Source: Allomyces macrogynus ATCC 38327
Taxonomy: Eukaryota; Blastocladiomycota; Blastocladiomycetes; Blastocladiales; Blastocladiaceae
Direction of reading: 5' to 3'
NCBI GenBank assembly: GCA_000151295.1
Contig: GG745388.1
Coordinates: forward strand, 120,021 to 181,913
DNA length: 61,893 nucleotides
The notes under the pieces were generated by a model that ran no database searches, was not told the DNA's origin, and worked only from the letters and a program-made list of their open reading frames with translations. Below, one piece after another: positions 50,557-61,660 of the stretch. Position 1 is the stretch's first letter, and every line of letters begins with the position of its first letter. The position numbers and the translations under genes are program-made.

Positions 50557-53500
50557 ATGGACGCAGTACCAACGTCGCCGACACCCGGCGCGGCCATGGC
50601 CTACGGCCGCACCAGCGAGGACGAGTCGGGCCTCGCGACGCGTCACGTCGATTTCATTCTTGCCGCCGAATTCAATATCGATACGGGATCCGGCCTGTCA
50701 TTCGAGTATCCGACGCGCACGGGCACCGATGAACGGTGCGTGCTGCCCGCGATGGGCTGAATCATGGCGCAAGTGTCCCGTCGCTCACACAGAAACGATT
50801 GGTAGGACTCTGGCTGAGCTCATGCTGCCGGACGGCGCACACCAGAGAGACATGGATTGGACCGTCTTCTTTCTCAACCAGTCAAACCCGGAGCCGTCCC
50901 GACCGCTGCTCTTTGTCCACAACCTGGTGCGCACGCGACACGACACCGCCAAGCGCCGTGGGGCCACTGTCAAGGCCATGGCCGTCGCGTCGCGCCATCA
51001 ATTCATTCACGTCTTCAGGGTACCCAGTTTTGTGTTTTGGTCGAGCGGGGTTGCTTCGGTAGGGTGCCGCGCTGATTTAGACGTCGAACTTCTAGCCCGT
51101 CCTGATCCTGGCCATGGAAAAATACCTCGACAACCCGTGTGCGGCCGTCCTCGCCGAAGTCTACAACGCCATCAACGCCATGGACCTGTCGACTATGCCG
51201 CGGCTCACGCGCTCGATGCGCTTGATTCTGCGCAATACCGACGCGACGAGCCCGTCGCTTTTTGAGCACTTGACGCCCGATTACATGCCGTCTCCAGCGC
51301 TCGCGTCGGCCGGTGACTTGGGCACGGGCGAGTCCAAGCGCGGCAGTTTGATGGCGCTCGGTGCGACCAAGAACAAAAAGGACTCGCACCACCACGAGAC
51401 CAAGATCGAGTACTGCGGTGTCAAGATCCCCGTGCGCATCCCGCTCACGTTTGTCATGACGACCGAGGAGGTCTCGGATGTTCGTACTCGTTTTGTGGAC
51501 TCACCCCTGTCGCTTGTCAATGATTCTAACATGATCTCGTTGGGCTTGGCCCCGCAGTTTTCGATTATCAAGCTCTTCAATACTTTCTCGACGGCCTCGT
51601 TCCCGCCACCATGGTACGCGCCGCTGCACACGTTCAAGGAGCAGACGCACCCGATTCTGCTCTTGCTCAACGCCATGTGGTCGCACAAGCGCGTCCTGTT
51701 TGTGGGCAAGGGCGCCGGCGAAGTCGCCAGCTACGTGCTCGCGGCGTGCTCGCTCGCGTCCGGGTGCGGCGTCGTCCTGCGTGGGTTCACGGAACGCGCG
51801 TTCCCGTACACGTGCTTGGCCAACGTGGACGCGCTGCTGAACTGGTGCGGTATTTCTCACTGCTCCCCTCCGTATGCAATTTGCGGCTCACTCAAGCAAT
51901 TCAACAGCCCAGGATACATTGCCGGCGTGACCAACCCGTTCTTTGCCGAAAAGACCAAGTGGTGGGACGTGTGCTTCAACGTGACGACCGGCCGCGTCGT
52001 GGTCTCGCCCGACTTTGATTGCCAGCCCATCAAGCGGCCGTCGTTCCTGTCGTCGATCCTCGGCGGCAGCGACAAGAAAAAGGCCCTCCTGGCCCCGCGC
52101 ACGACTAGTTTCACGCACTCGCTCGTGAGTGCCGCGTCGGGCGCGAGCGGGACGGCCACGCCCACGGCGTCGGAGCCACCCACACCGAGTGCCGAGGACG
52201 TGATGCCCGGTTTTTCGTCCACCTCGCCGTCGTCGTCTCGCCCGTCGTCGTTCCCGCCGCTTTTCGAGTTCACCGGTTCCGAACCGGCCGCTCCCGCCGA
52301 CACCGTCGGCGTCGCGGCCGTCGAGCATGCCCACGTCGATTGAGTCGGGCGCGGTTTCGCCGCCACTGACCCTGGACTCGGAACTGGCCGATGACGCGGC
52401 ACTCGCGTCGTCATTTGTCTCGCCGTCGCCGTCAATCGGGCCCGGCGCGGCCGACAGCGATGCCGACGTGGACCCGAGTGACGGCGCAGGAACCGACCTC
52501 GCAACAGTCGCGGCCAGCTCGGAACCCGCCCTTGTCATTTCTACCAACCTCTCGCACCTCGCACCCAGCTCGTCGTGCGGGTCGCTCCCGTCACCCTCCG
52601 TGGTCTCATATACGGCCGAGACCGTGACCCCGACCAACTCGCTCGGCACCGTGGCCCCACGACGGCCCACCGAAAAACGCCGACCTGGCCTTCATCGCAG
52701 ACGTACAGCAAGCGATTGCGTCGCACCGCGGCGAAATCTACGTGCGATCGCTCGTGCAGGCGCACGTGCAGCGATTCGTCGCGGTGGCCGCCGTCTACGA
52801 AGCGCTCAAGTATGGCACCACGCAGCTCGTCCCTCCGCCGCCACCACTGCCGCCGCGCGTTCCGCCGCCACCTCCCGCCGAGAACGAGTCGTACAAGCGG
52901 TCGAGTGTTGGCCGCGCGTCCGGCTCCCCACTGCTCAGATCGTCGTCGGCGCGGGCGCTCGCACGGAACACGTCGTCGCCGGACATGGCCGACGCGCCGG
53001 GTTCGCCGCGGACCCAGCCCGCGACGCTCTTGTCCCCCACGGGTGGGGCTGCACCGAAAACGCCCGCATCGGTCGCGCTCGCCGGGTTTGGTGCTGTTTG
53101 GCCTGATGCGGAGTCGCGCGTGCGGGACCTGACCGTACATGCGGGCGTGATTGATGCCTGGCGCGGGATGTCGCCGTCGTACGGGAACTATATTGCGGAT
53201 ATCGCTGCCATGGCTGCGACGGTCGTGGCCGCTCGGCCGGTCCCGCAGCAGCCGGTAATGACGCCGCTCGAGGCAAGTTGTGCGGTGGGCGTGCTCGACG
53301 TGCAGCATCACCTCGACATGTTGCGGCAGTTGAAACTCGACGGGCCGCACATTGAGCAGGTGTATGACTTGCTCATTTCGCATATTGTCACGGACGAGGA
53401 CGTCCTGCACGTACGTTGGCAAATTCACCGTCTCCTTTCCGTTGTTGCACCTTGCTGACCCTCCTCCACCTCGTCCAGCTACTCTCGCTCCTCCCGCTCA

Positions 53501-53711
53501 ACCACGGCGGCCTGATGGTCCTATCCCCCGGCCTGTTCCACCCACTCGCGTCGGTCCGCACCAAGGCGCGCCGCCTGCTCGGGCGCATCGACGCACACTC
53601 GGTCGGCGCCAAGTTCATGGGCATGCTTAACGCGTTTGTGCGGTTCCAGTACCTGCGCGGACTCGAGCCGGAACTGCGCGCGCTGCCGCCACCGGGCGCC
53701 GCGTCGCCGTG
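50557..53711 (+). CDS. AFI1: AFI1-like DENN-domain protein (Arf3-interacting), two frame breaks
   Basis: Fungal protein that in yeast binds Arf3 and helps polarise it at the plasma membrane. The first exon has HVDFILAAEFNIDTGSGLSF-EYP, the u-DENN start. Introns (about 50738-50809 and 51020-51100) lead to TLAELMLPDGAHQRDMDWTV-FFLNQSN, then KRRGATVKAMAVASRHQFIH-VFRPVLILAMEKYL. The core follows: IKLFNTFSTASFPPPWYAPL and VLFVGKGAGEVASYVLAACS. Next are YICGSLKQF-like and FNSPGYIAGVTNPFFAEK. After a Ser/Pro-rich linker the frame breaks near 52320-52340 and again near 52665, then reads NADLAFIADVQQAIASHRGE-IYVRSLVQAHVQRFV. A last intron near 53410-53478 leads to LLSLLPLNHGGLMVLSPGLF-HPLASVR, the family's C-terminal helices. 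No splice sites explain the two breaks. Confidence 0.75.
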
Positions 53712-53904
53712 AAGCCCGTGTCCTGGTCTGTTGTAAATACGTTTTGTGTGCCTCGCTCGACCCCCTCTATTGCCCCGACTGCGCTCTCCCCTCTTCCTCG
53801 TTCCCGGCTCCGTCGTTGCCCAAACAATTTTAGAAGTTGCATTTCGCGGATAATTGTTGTGCCCACCCCCAACCCACCCTTCAGTTCATCCACAGTTCTG
53901 GTCG

Positions 53905-56105
53905 TCAGCGTCTGCGCCGAGTAATCGCGGCCATGGCCCCGTCCCACGTCAGGTACTCGCACCACGCGCACGGCACGGGCAACGTTGGCGCCGCATACAA
54001 CAACTGCGCACCGAGTCCTGCAGCAACGGCGACCGCCACGATCGCCAGGAACCGCAAGATCACGTCCAGCACCGGATCAATGCGGAACACGCGACCCGTG
54101 CTCGCCGTATCGCTGTGAGGGGTCGCTGGTGCCGTCATCGGCAACGCATCGTTGCTCCCGTTCTTGTCCACCCTTTCGGCCGCGCCCACGACGACGTTGC
54201 GCAGCGGGACGGTCGACTCGACGAGCCGCGGGCGCACGGCGGATCCGAGCACCAGGCCCACGGCGAACCCGGAGACGTGGATCACGTTGGCGACCCCCGG
54301 GAACCATCCGATGACAAGCGTTAGCAGGGTTTCGATGAGGAGACGGGCGGTGGAGAGGTACGGGCGGTCCAAAAGGGGCCAGCCGGTGATGTGGTCGATT
54401 ACGGTCATGGCGAGCAGGGCGTAGGCGCCGCCATTCGGGCCGAGAATGACTGTGCGCGAATGCGGGTGTGAGCAAAGAGATACTGACCAGAGGGCAGAGT
54501 ACAGAAGCGAGACGGACCAAAGTCCTTGGTGACGAGGAGGGCGGCGAGGATGCTCATGATCCCCGCCGTCACGTACAGGAGCGCGAACCGGAACCGACCC
54601 ATGGTGCGCTCGAGCGGCGGCCCTGGTACGATACAAGAAGCAGCAGTCAGTTTCAAACTCCTCGAGTAAATCATTGCACACAGAACGTACCTAACCACAG
54701 CGTCAATCCCGCCGTAAACACCCAGTGCACCAACCCCCTCGGCACCCCGACCGCCGTGATGATGCGCCACCACTGGTCCGGCACTTTCGGGTCCCTGAAC
54801 CCACCCATCCCGCACTGCAGCGCCGACGCGGTCACGTTCTGCACGACGCGCATGCACGCGGCCGACGCGGCGCCCGTCTGCAGCAACCTCGACTCGCTCG
54901 GCCCGACCATCGGGTTCACGGTCATGGACTCGATCCCGCCGTTCATGAGCAGGCTGAAAACCAACACCACGACGGGTAAAAACGCGAGCAGGTACGACAT
55001 CCACGGCCACGCAAAGAACGGGTGTTGGGGACCGACAATCGCCGGGTCGTTGCGCCGGTGCAGGACGTGCACGAGCGGTCCGGCCGCACCGTCCTTGCCG
55101 TGGGTCTTGAAACCGGACGCGTCGACGAGGGTGGACGTGGACGCTGGGATCGATGCGAGTTTCTTCGGCACGTCGGGTAACAGCGGCACCTGTTCTTGCT
55201 TGCTCGGCGACGTGGCGGGTGATATGGCCGGCGACACGGCAGTCGGCGACGCGGGACTTTCACGCTTGGTCGGTGTCGACGGGACCATTTCCGGCTCCTC
55301 TGGGTGCGCTGCGAGCGACGCCTCCTGCCGCGTCGCCGTTCTCGCGGGCGGCGGCGCCGACGCGCGGTCCGTGACCCGCCATGTCGGAACGGCTTTGGGC
55401 GGTGCGAGCTGTTCACCCGATCGCGGGTCTGGCAGGACCTGGACCGCGTGTGGACCCGACCGCAGGAACCGGTCGGCGCGCGACGACGCCGGTGCCTCGG
55501 GTGCGTTGCGGCGCATGCTCTCGAGCCACTGCGCTGCGTCGCGGTACTCGGGCGACGGCTCCAGGTCAACGTGGCGCTGCGCAGCGACGGGGCTGCGGGG
55601 CAGATCGGTGCGGCCGCGCGGAGAGCGCAGGGACATGGCGTTGCGCGGCGGGGGGAGAGGTGGGGCGTTGAAGTTGCGCCCGCGGAGCGACAGGGACCGC
55701 GAGTGGTGGTGGCTCGCGGTGGAGGGGTTGGGGAGGGTGAGTGCCGGGTGGCTGACGATAATGGCTTCAGCAACGACCTAAGACGAGAAGTGGTGAGGAT
55801 ACGGAGGCAGAGATCAAAGCAAGCGCAATTTCTCGTACTTGACAAATGGAATGAACGTCAATGACCTGCCTCTCGCGGTCGCGCATTCTGACGCCGTTTG
55901 GGAACAGCACCGCATCAACCTCAACTTGCGTCAGCGGGAAAATGGCGTTGCGCGTCGGCACCGGCGCATGCTGCTCGCACCAGTCGTGGTAGGCCGAATC
56001 GCACAACGCAATAGCCTGCTCGTACGGCACCGAGTTCTGGTCGGTGGCCTGGGCAAAGTGGCGCGACACGACAGCGAAGACGGTGCGCGGGAGCTGCGCG
56101 TCCAT
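53905..56105 (-). CDS. Rhomboid-family membrane protein lacking the catalytic serine
   Basis: Polytopic protein of the rhomboid superfamily. A start at 56105 (MDAQLPRTVFAVVSRHFAQA) leads through an intron (about 55778-55840) to a long Ser/Pro/Arg-rich cytosolic region. Then WPWMSYLLAFLPVVVLVFSL is the first membrane span. A Cys-containing lumenal loop follows, then PDQWWRIITAVGVPRGLVHW-VFTAGLTLWLG (rhomboid L1/TM2). Beyond another intron lie ERTMGRFRFALLYVTAGIMS-ILAAL. The motif where active rhomboids have G-x-S-G reads LGPNGGAYALLAM, so the nucleophilic serine is Asn. The later HVSGFAVGLVLGS keeps His and the Gly pair. The intron before this motif (GTCAGT...CACAG, about 54449-54492) fixes its frame. 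iRhom-like pseudoprotease is the likely reading. Confidence 0.72.
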
Positions 56106-56511
56106 GGCGTCGGTGCTTGGGTATTGGATCACAGCTGCTGAAAGGGCCGTGCAGGAGTGGAGGGTGCCGGCGAGTGCAGCACCATGCACTGAGAGATCAG
56201 CGGGCGTGCTGGGTGGGGAGCACGGGTCGGGTGCGCTGCGAGGCGGCGGGTAGCTCGTGAACGATTCTTGGCGGGTAGCTCTTGAACGATTGTTGGCGGA
56301 TCGGGGTCGGTTTGCGGCATGTCCAAAGAGGCGGTGCTTGTGTATGCGTACATCCGCAAGGATGGCCGACTCCGTGCTCCTGCTGTCTCGCCCCACAACC
56401 ACGTCTCCCGTGTCACACACGTGCATTACACGGGAAGCACGTGCACTGTTGTATTGTTCAGCTCGCGTGTTTCCTCTTTCCAGTCCAAACTAGCTGAGAT
56501 CGACATCGACG
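56106..56511. promoter_or_regulatory. Divergent intergenic region
   Basis: About 400 bp between the rhomboid-like gene (minus) and the Tim44-like-domain gene (plus). Open frames across it show no conservation. It probably carries both promoters. Confidence 0.4.
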
Positions 56512-57836
56512 TTGTCATCGACGACCAAGACGCGATCGGCGACAGCAACTGCTGACCCTCCCGACAACTTGCCGCACAAGATTATCCGCGGCATCCACGC
56601 TGCACTTGCCGCCTGCGGGACCCCGACGCGCTGGAACCGGCGATCCGACGCGCAATCCAACATGATGCCGCGCAACTACTCGTTTCTCAGCTCGGCGTCA
56701 GCCGCGCAGGCCACAGCGCACCACCTCAAGCGCACGTTTGGCGTCACGTTCCCGTGGCGATACAAGGACGCCCTGCCGCTGCCGCGGCTCACGCACGACG
56801 ATCTCGTGTTCCCGGCGCTCAACGATGAGCTTGCGCACCGCGGCCCGCTCGCCAAGATGTGGGCCGGCCTCATCACCAAGCCGCTGACCTACCAAGTCTC
56901 TCAATGGGTTGGCGAGCGCGTTCTGCAAAACAATCTGGGATCTGGCTACTTCCCAGATGGGTTCCTGAAAGGCGCGTATGTCGCCGTCACACCGGCGCTG
57001 CAGGCGCTGTCCTACTCGCCGTCCGACCCAATGGCATGGGACAAGCCGTTTGCCAAGAGTATCTTCACGCCGGAAATGCACGAGCGGTTCGACCGCGAGT
57101 TCACCAAGCTGCGCGAGATGGGGGATACGGGCATTGAGCTGGCCGTCAACGACGTGCACGACGCGCGCATCAAGGATATCTGGGTCCTGGTACGTGCGAT
57201 GCTCGGGATGGAGGCACGCGTGGTGGTGGTCTTGCCGATTGACCCCTGACCGCTAGTCATGTTCCACGCTCGCTTAGTTTGGCCCCAAGCGCGTGCTTCT
57301 CGCGAACCGACCGGATCAGTCACGGGCCAGTATGTCCACTCCACCATCTTTACTGCTCGCAACGAACGTCGGACTCATGGATCTTTCCCGACTCCTCAGT
57401 CTTGAAGCTCGGCACGCTGACCGCGAGCGCGGAACGGTCCGAGGACGCGTCCAATGCCATGAACGCGTTGAAGCTCGATCTCATGGAGGGTATCCAGGTC
57501 CATATCGACGTAGAATACTCGCTCGACTGCGCACTGACCGTCTACCAGACGCCGTCCGCCAAGCCCATCGAGGACAGTGCCGCACCAGTCGACCCAGCAC
57601 CATCCGTGGAGGGCGACGGGGCCGATTCCGTGCAGCAGACCGTGGTCAAGTCGCACCCAGTCTTCCACGAGCACACGGCGCGGCGAGAATTGGTGCTGCG
57701 CTTCTCGTCGCCCTACTTTGAGCCGTCCGACGCCATTTCGCAGTCGGGGCCCGGCGGGATGCACGAGCGCGTGTGGGATTGGGACTGGAAGATTTCTGAT
57801 ATTGATTATTTGTTGGAGGCAGAGAGCCGCGATTAA
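56512..57836 (+). CDS. Tim44-like-domain protein, probably mitochondrial
   Basis: The first exon contains a basic region (LPHKIIRGIHAALAACGTPT, RWNRRSDAQS) suggestive of a targeting sequence. After it come HHLKRTFGVTFPWRYKDALP and FPDGFLKGAYVAVTPALQAL. The latter begins a Tim44/mL45-type fold, continuing FTPEMHERFDREFTKLREMG-DTGIELAV and KDIWVL. An intron (about 57189-57278, GTACGT...CTTAG) follows. Downstream, TGQYVHSTIFTARNERRTHG in one frame and LKLGTLTASAERSEDASNAM, VHIDVEYSLDCALTVYQ and RELVLRFSSPYFEPSD in another look coding. How they connect near 57390 is unclear; a small intron or a frame break is needed. Relatives include Tim44, the mitoribosomal protein mL45 and the insertion factor Mba1. 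I cannot choose between them. Confidence 0.5.
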
Positions 57837-58180
57837 TCTACCAGTAAATAGTTGTTTCGGATCAGGGAAATGGTTGAGCGGCACATCACACATCGTTTAC
57901 TACATCATGGCCAATCGAGCCATGGCCCATGCTTGCTCGATCGCCCTCAATCTTCTCGCAGCTCCTCCCATGGCGTGGTTTCATGGCGCATTTCGAGCGT
58001 CGCTGCCAGAGTTAGGGCGACGGCCTTGGTCATCGTTTCGTTCGTGAAAGTCACAACAACGGACGAGCCTACGGCCGGAAGCCGCCGACAAACTTGCGCT
58101 GAGTTGCACCTCGCGCTCAAGCCTAGCTGCACGACAGCACCCACGTTCAGCTTGCACAGCGGATCCTCGCTTTCAGATTC
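57837..58180. other. Intergenic, 3' flank of Tim44-like gene
   Basis: No gene recognised. CpG falls gradually here toward the helicase relic. Short frames on both strands have no family resemblance. Confidence 0.35.
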
Positions 58181-59170
58181 CCGCCACTTGATTTCGTTTC
58201 GATTGATCCACCATGAACGACATGGAGCCTTTTTCTTGGATGGCCCTGGTAGTATTGGCAAAATGGTTTTGTACAAGGCGCTTCTTGCAGCTATGCGCTC
58301 ACTGCAGGACCAAAAAGGCCGTTTTTATACATTGCTGCTTGGCTCCTGTCGATTGGCAATGCTGAGCAAACCGTGCCGCGCATCAACAGCCCGAACGTGT
58401 ATCCAGCGACAATGAAGGACAAGATGTTGTTACATCCAACTGACCTGCGCAACCTCGGTTTGCTCGACCTTGTCTATCCACCGAATGACCAAGCTCGAAA
58501 CGATCCGTACTCCACAGGCGGATGCTCTCTGTCACCGTATATCCAGATTTTGGCAGGATGTCGCCGAAATCAACAAACAGTTGGTGCAAGCGGCTCACGG
58601 CGAGATGTACGAGTTTCTCTTAGCAGACTCGCTGGAGGGGAGGAATGACCGCGATGAAAATGGCTTTGGGTTCATCCCGCTCGAAGTCTTCAACACTCAA
58701 TGCCTGTCCAGATTCCCGCCACATCGGCTCAAGCTCAAAGTCGGCATGCCCGTCATTTTGCTCTGAAATCTTGACCCGGCTCATGGCCTTTGCAACGGGA
58801 CATGCATGATCGTGACCCAATGCAGGCCATCGTGTTATTGTCGCCAAGATCATGGGTCAAAATGGCGAAGTCGTCATTCCCGCATTGCCCTCACGATGTG
58901 GAGACCCTGCTGGGATTCGAATTCTTGCTGGCGCTGCTGGCAATGAGACCAAAAATATTGTGTATCAAGAGGTTCTTCGTTGAAATGCAATTTGATTTTC
59001 TTCCGCTGAAACACCTCGAAGCCTGCAAAGTGGGACAGCTGCTCGCGCGGGTCTCATCGCCTGCTGGCAGGGGACCATACCGCCTGCTGGGCAGGCCACC
59101 GGGTGCGCTTGTGACGCCGTCTGGAACCTTGTCATGATTGATGGCGTGGAGAACCTCGGCAATCGGGCCA
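58181..59170 (+). pseudogene. Pif1/Helitron-type helicase relic
   Basis: Broken frames carry Pif1-helicase landmarks in the right order. HERHGAFFLDGPGSIGKMVL-YKALLAAMRS is a degraded Walker A region (usual G-x-x-G-x-G-K-T/S, here GSIGKM). Next come LVQAAHGEMYEFLLADSLEG, then CLSRFPPHRLKLKVGMPVIL-L (the typical L-P-P-H-x-L-x-L-K-x-G-x-P-I/V block). After an in-frame stop it reads NLDPAHGLCNGTCMIVTQ and, one frame over, HRVIVAKIMGQNGEVVIPAL. At least two frame changes and a stop are needed, so it is non-functional. The sequence style is that of Pif1-like helicases carried by Helitron rolling-circle transposons rather than cellular Pif1. No replication initiator domain or element ends were found. 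Confidence 0.7.
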
Positions 59171-59547
59171 CGTCAAGCGGGTTGGCGTGACATACTCCAT
59201 GTCACAACGAGATTAATGCGTTCACTTACACGTTCTCAACGGGCGCACTTGACAAAGTGAAGCAAAACTCGCATCAGGCCTCGCTGGTGAGCCGTTGTTC
59301 AACCAGGATGGATCTGTCGGCCTAACGTTTGAAGCCGCGGCACGGACGTGCGAGCAAGTGCAGTGTTGGACAAATCCTTGTGCCCTTGTTCCCACTGTCT
59401 CTGTTGCTCGCATCGAATATTAGCTGCTTCCAAAGATTCCACAACATTGACGGCTGCGTTGACGTCGTGGCCACCATCGATGGGGCAACAAAGGCGAAAA
59501 AGAAGCGATTGGAGGATCACGCGCCAAACATACCACACATTTATCAC
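59171..59547. other. Unassigned spacer
   Basis: Between the helicase relic and the asteroid stop codon. It may contain more decayed element sequence and the asteroid 3' UTR. No specific feature was seen. Confidence 0.35.
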
Positions 59548-61660
59548 TCAAAACTGACATCCGCTCGTCAACAATCCAAAGAAATCATCCACCGACGCCA
59601 TCTGAGCTGGACCAACCTTCTCCATCCGCTCCACTTCCTCGTCTTTGCGCACCCCACCCAAAACCCACTCCGCCAACCGCGCCACCGTCTCCGCTGCATC
59701 GCGGTCCCCCAGCACCGCGTGTCTCGCCATCCGCCGCACAGGCCCGTCCTGACTCTCCCCGTCCAGCCGCGTCGCGTACGCCCAGAACGAGACCGAGTCG
59801 ACTGCCGGCAACGGCGCCTCGACGAGCATGTGCAGCGACAGCATCGCGGCCTCAACTTGTGCCCAAGTGTGCACGCACTCGACTCGCATCGTCACGACCG
59901 TGACCTTGTTGGTATCGAGCGGCGCAACCACCGCGGCGAGAATCGCGATAACGTGGCTGAGTGGGAGTGGGGAGTCGTATGGCGGTGGAGCCGCGCCGGG
60001 GACGGGCGGTGGAGGTGGCGATTGACGCGATGCGGTGTACAAGAATCGCAGGATCACAGCAAGGAATAGGTGTGCTGGAGCAGTGCCGATCAGTACATCG
60101 AGATTGGCGGTTGTCGCGTGCAGGACGTGCGACCAGGCGTGGAACGGAGTCGACATTGGCACACCGATGGCGACAGCGGCATCAGCAGCCGCGCGGTCAG
60201 CTTGAACGACCACCGACCCAATTTCCGTCGTCCCCGCGCGCCGCACCTTTTCCGTGACCGTGTCCAGCGCATGCTTTTCGTACAACGCCGCGCGCAGCGG
60301 CCGCGAAATCGTCCACGCGCTTGCGCGCGCCATGTCTTCGAGCACAGGTGTGCAAAAGAAGACGCGGTACACGACCACATCAAAAAGGGCGCCGGCCACG
60401 TCGCCCGTCGCAGCCACCTGGAGAGCTTCAGCGACGCGGACTTCGTCGACCGCCGGTAGATCGTACTCGCGCACGGATCGCGTCAGGAGGTCGCCGATTT
60501 CAGCCCATCGCGCGGATGGCGCGGCAGGCGGCGCGGACGCGGGCCGTTTCGCTGCCGCAGACTTTTTCCGGCGCTTCGGGGTCGTGGTCACGACATGGCA
60601 CTTAGGCGTAGCGTTAACGTACGTGACAACGTGCTGCAGGGCGTCGTGCACGGCGACGTGATTCATCTCGTGGTCGTGCAGCGCGCGGTGCACGCACTGC
60701 CGAATCGCTGCGACCTGCTGTGAGACCGACAGGTTGCCGACAGTCGGGTGCGCGAGTCGGTAAATATCGTGGCCAAATTGTTCCGCAGCGACGTAGTCGT
60801 TGCCCATGGCCGTCGCCACAATTGGCAACAACGCAATGGGCACTTTCGCGGCGTGAGCGAGCGACTCGACCTGGTAAACCTTACAGCTCATGACCCCGTC
60901 GCCAAACGAGATCGAGTCAATGGGAATGTACCCCTTGGCGAGCGGAAAAATGTAGTAGTCCGAGTCGCGCGAGACGGCATATGCGTTGAGCGCATTGGCC
61001 TCGGCGGCCACGACGCGGTCGGCCTCGTCCTGCGCGACGGCGACAGGCACGTCCATTTCGCGCAGGACGCGAATTGCGTGCAGGATCGCGAGAAGTGGGA
61101 TCACGGGGGACGTGCCGAACGACCGGCGCGTGCGGTGCCGCCGGGACTTGCGCGCGGGGATGAAGTCGGGGTCGTTGTCGTCGTGCACGACAGACCCCTT
61201 GTGCAGGCTCACGGATGCGTTGTGCACGAGTGGCTGCACGGCGTGGAAGGCCTGGCTTGTCTTGCGTGTGTCGCGCGCGAGCCGCTCGACCTGCTTGGCC
61301 GGACTGCCGCGGCCGCCTAGAATGCATGGAAGCGGGTCAGAAAGTATTGGCGATCAACAAATATGACATCAGATCGGGTTTGTAAATACCATCAAAAATC
61401 ACCTTGGCGACTCGCACATTGGCCGCAGCGAATTGACCAAGGTAACGGCGCAATACGAGAGCAAACGCTGAGTATTGTCCACCCAAAATCCAGTCGAGAG
61501 AGTCAAAGTAGAGCCGATGAACGAGAGCGTTGCCGTCGAGGACGACCGCGACTTGTGCATGCTCGTCTGGTGTCGCAGCATCTTGGCTCGGGTCTGGGAA
61601 GCGCGCGTCCTTGAGTAGGCCCTGCTGCTCAACATAGGCGTGCAGTCCTTGGACGCCCAT
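59548..61660 (-). CDS. ASTE1: Asteroid-like XPG-family nuclease
   Basis: Member of the XPG/FEN-like asteroid family (human ASTE1, reported to act in DNA break processing). The ATG at 61660 gives MGVQGLHAYVEQQGLLKDAR, then VAVVLDGNALVHRLYFDSLD-WILGGQYSAF, the XPG N-region with its metal-binding Asp. A 73-nt intron (61317-61389) joins KVIFDG to GRGSPAKQVERLARDTRKTS. The internal XPG-like region follows: VPVAVAQDEADRVVAAEANA-LNAYAVSRDSDYYIFPL, with the E-A-D-R and S-R-D-S-D acidic residues. Then MGNDYVAAEQFGHDIYRLAH corresponds to the helix-hairpin segment. The rest is family-typical but divergent (HAWSHVLHATTANLDVLIGT). About 680 residues, normal length. The frame is open above 61660 but lacks the invariant MG start. 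Confidence 0.88.

Noticed and set aside
49603..50732. Overlapping open frames upstream of AFI1
   Set aside because: Several frames are open at once, none conserved; typical of GC-rich non-coding sequence.
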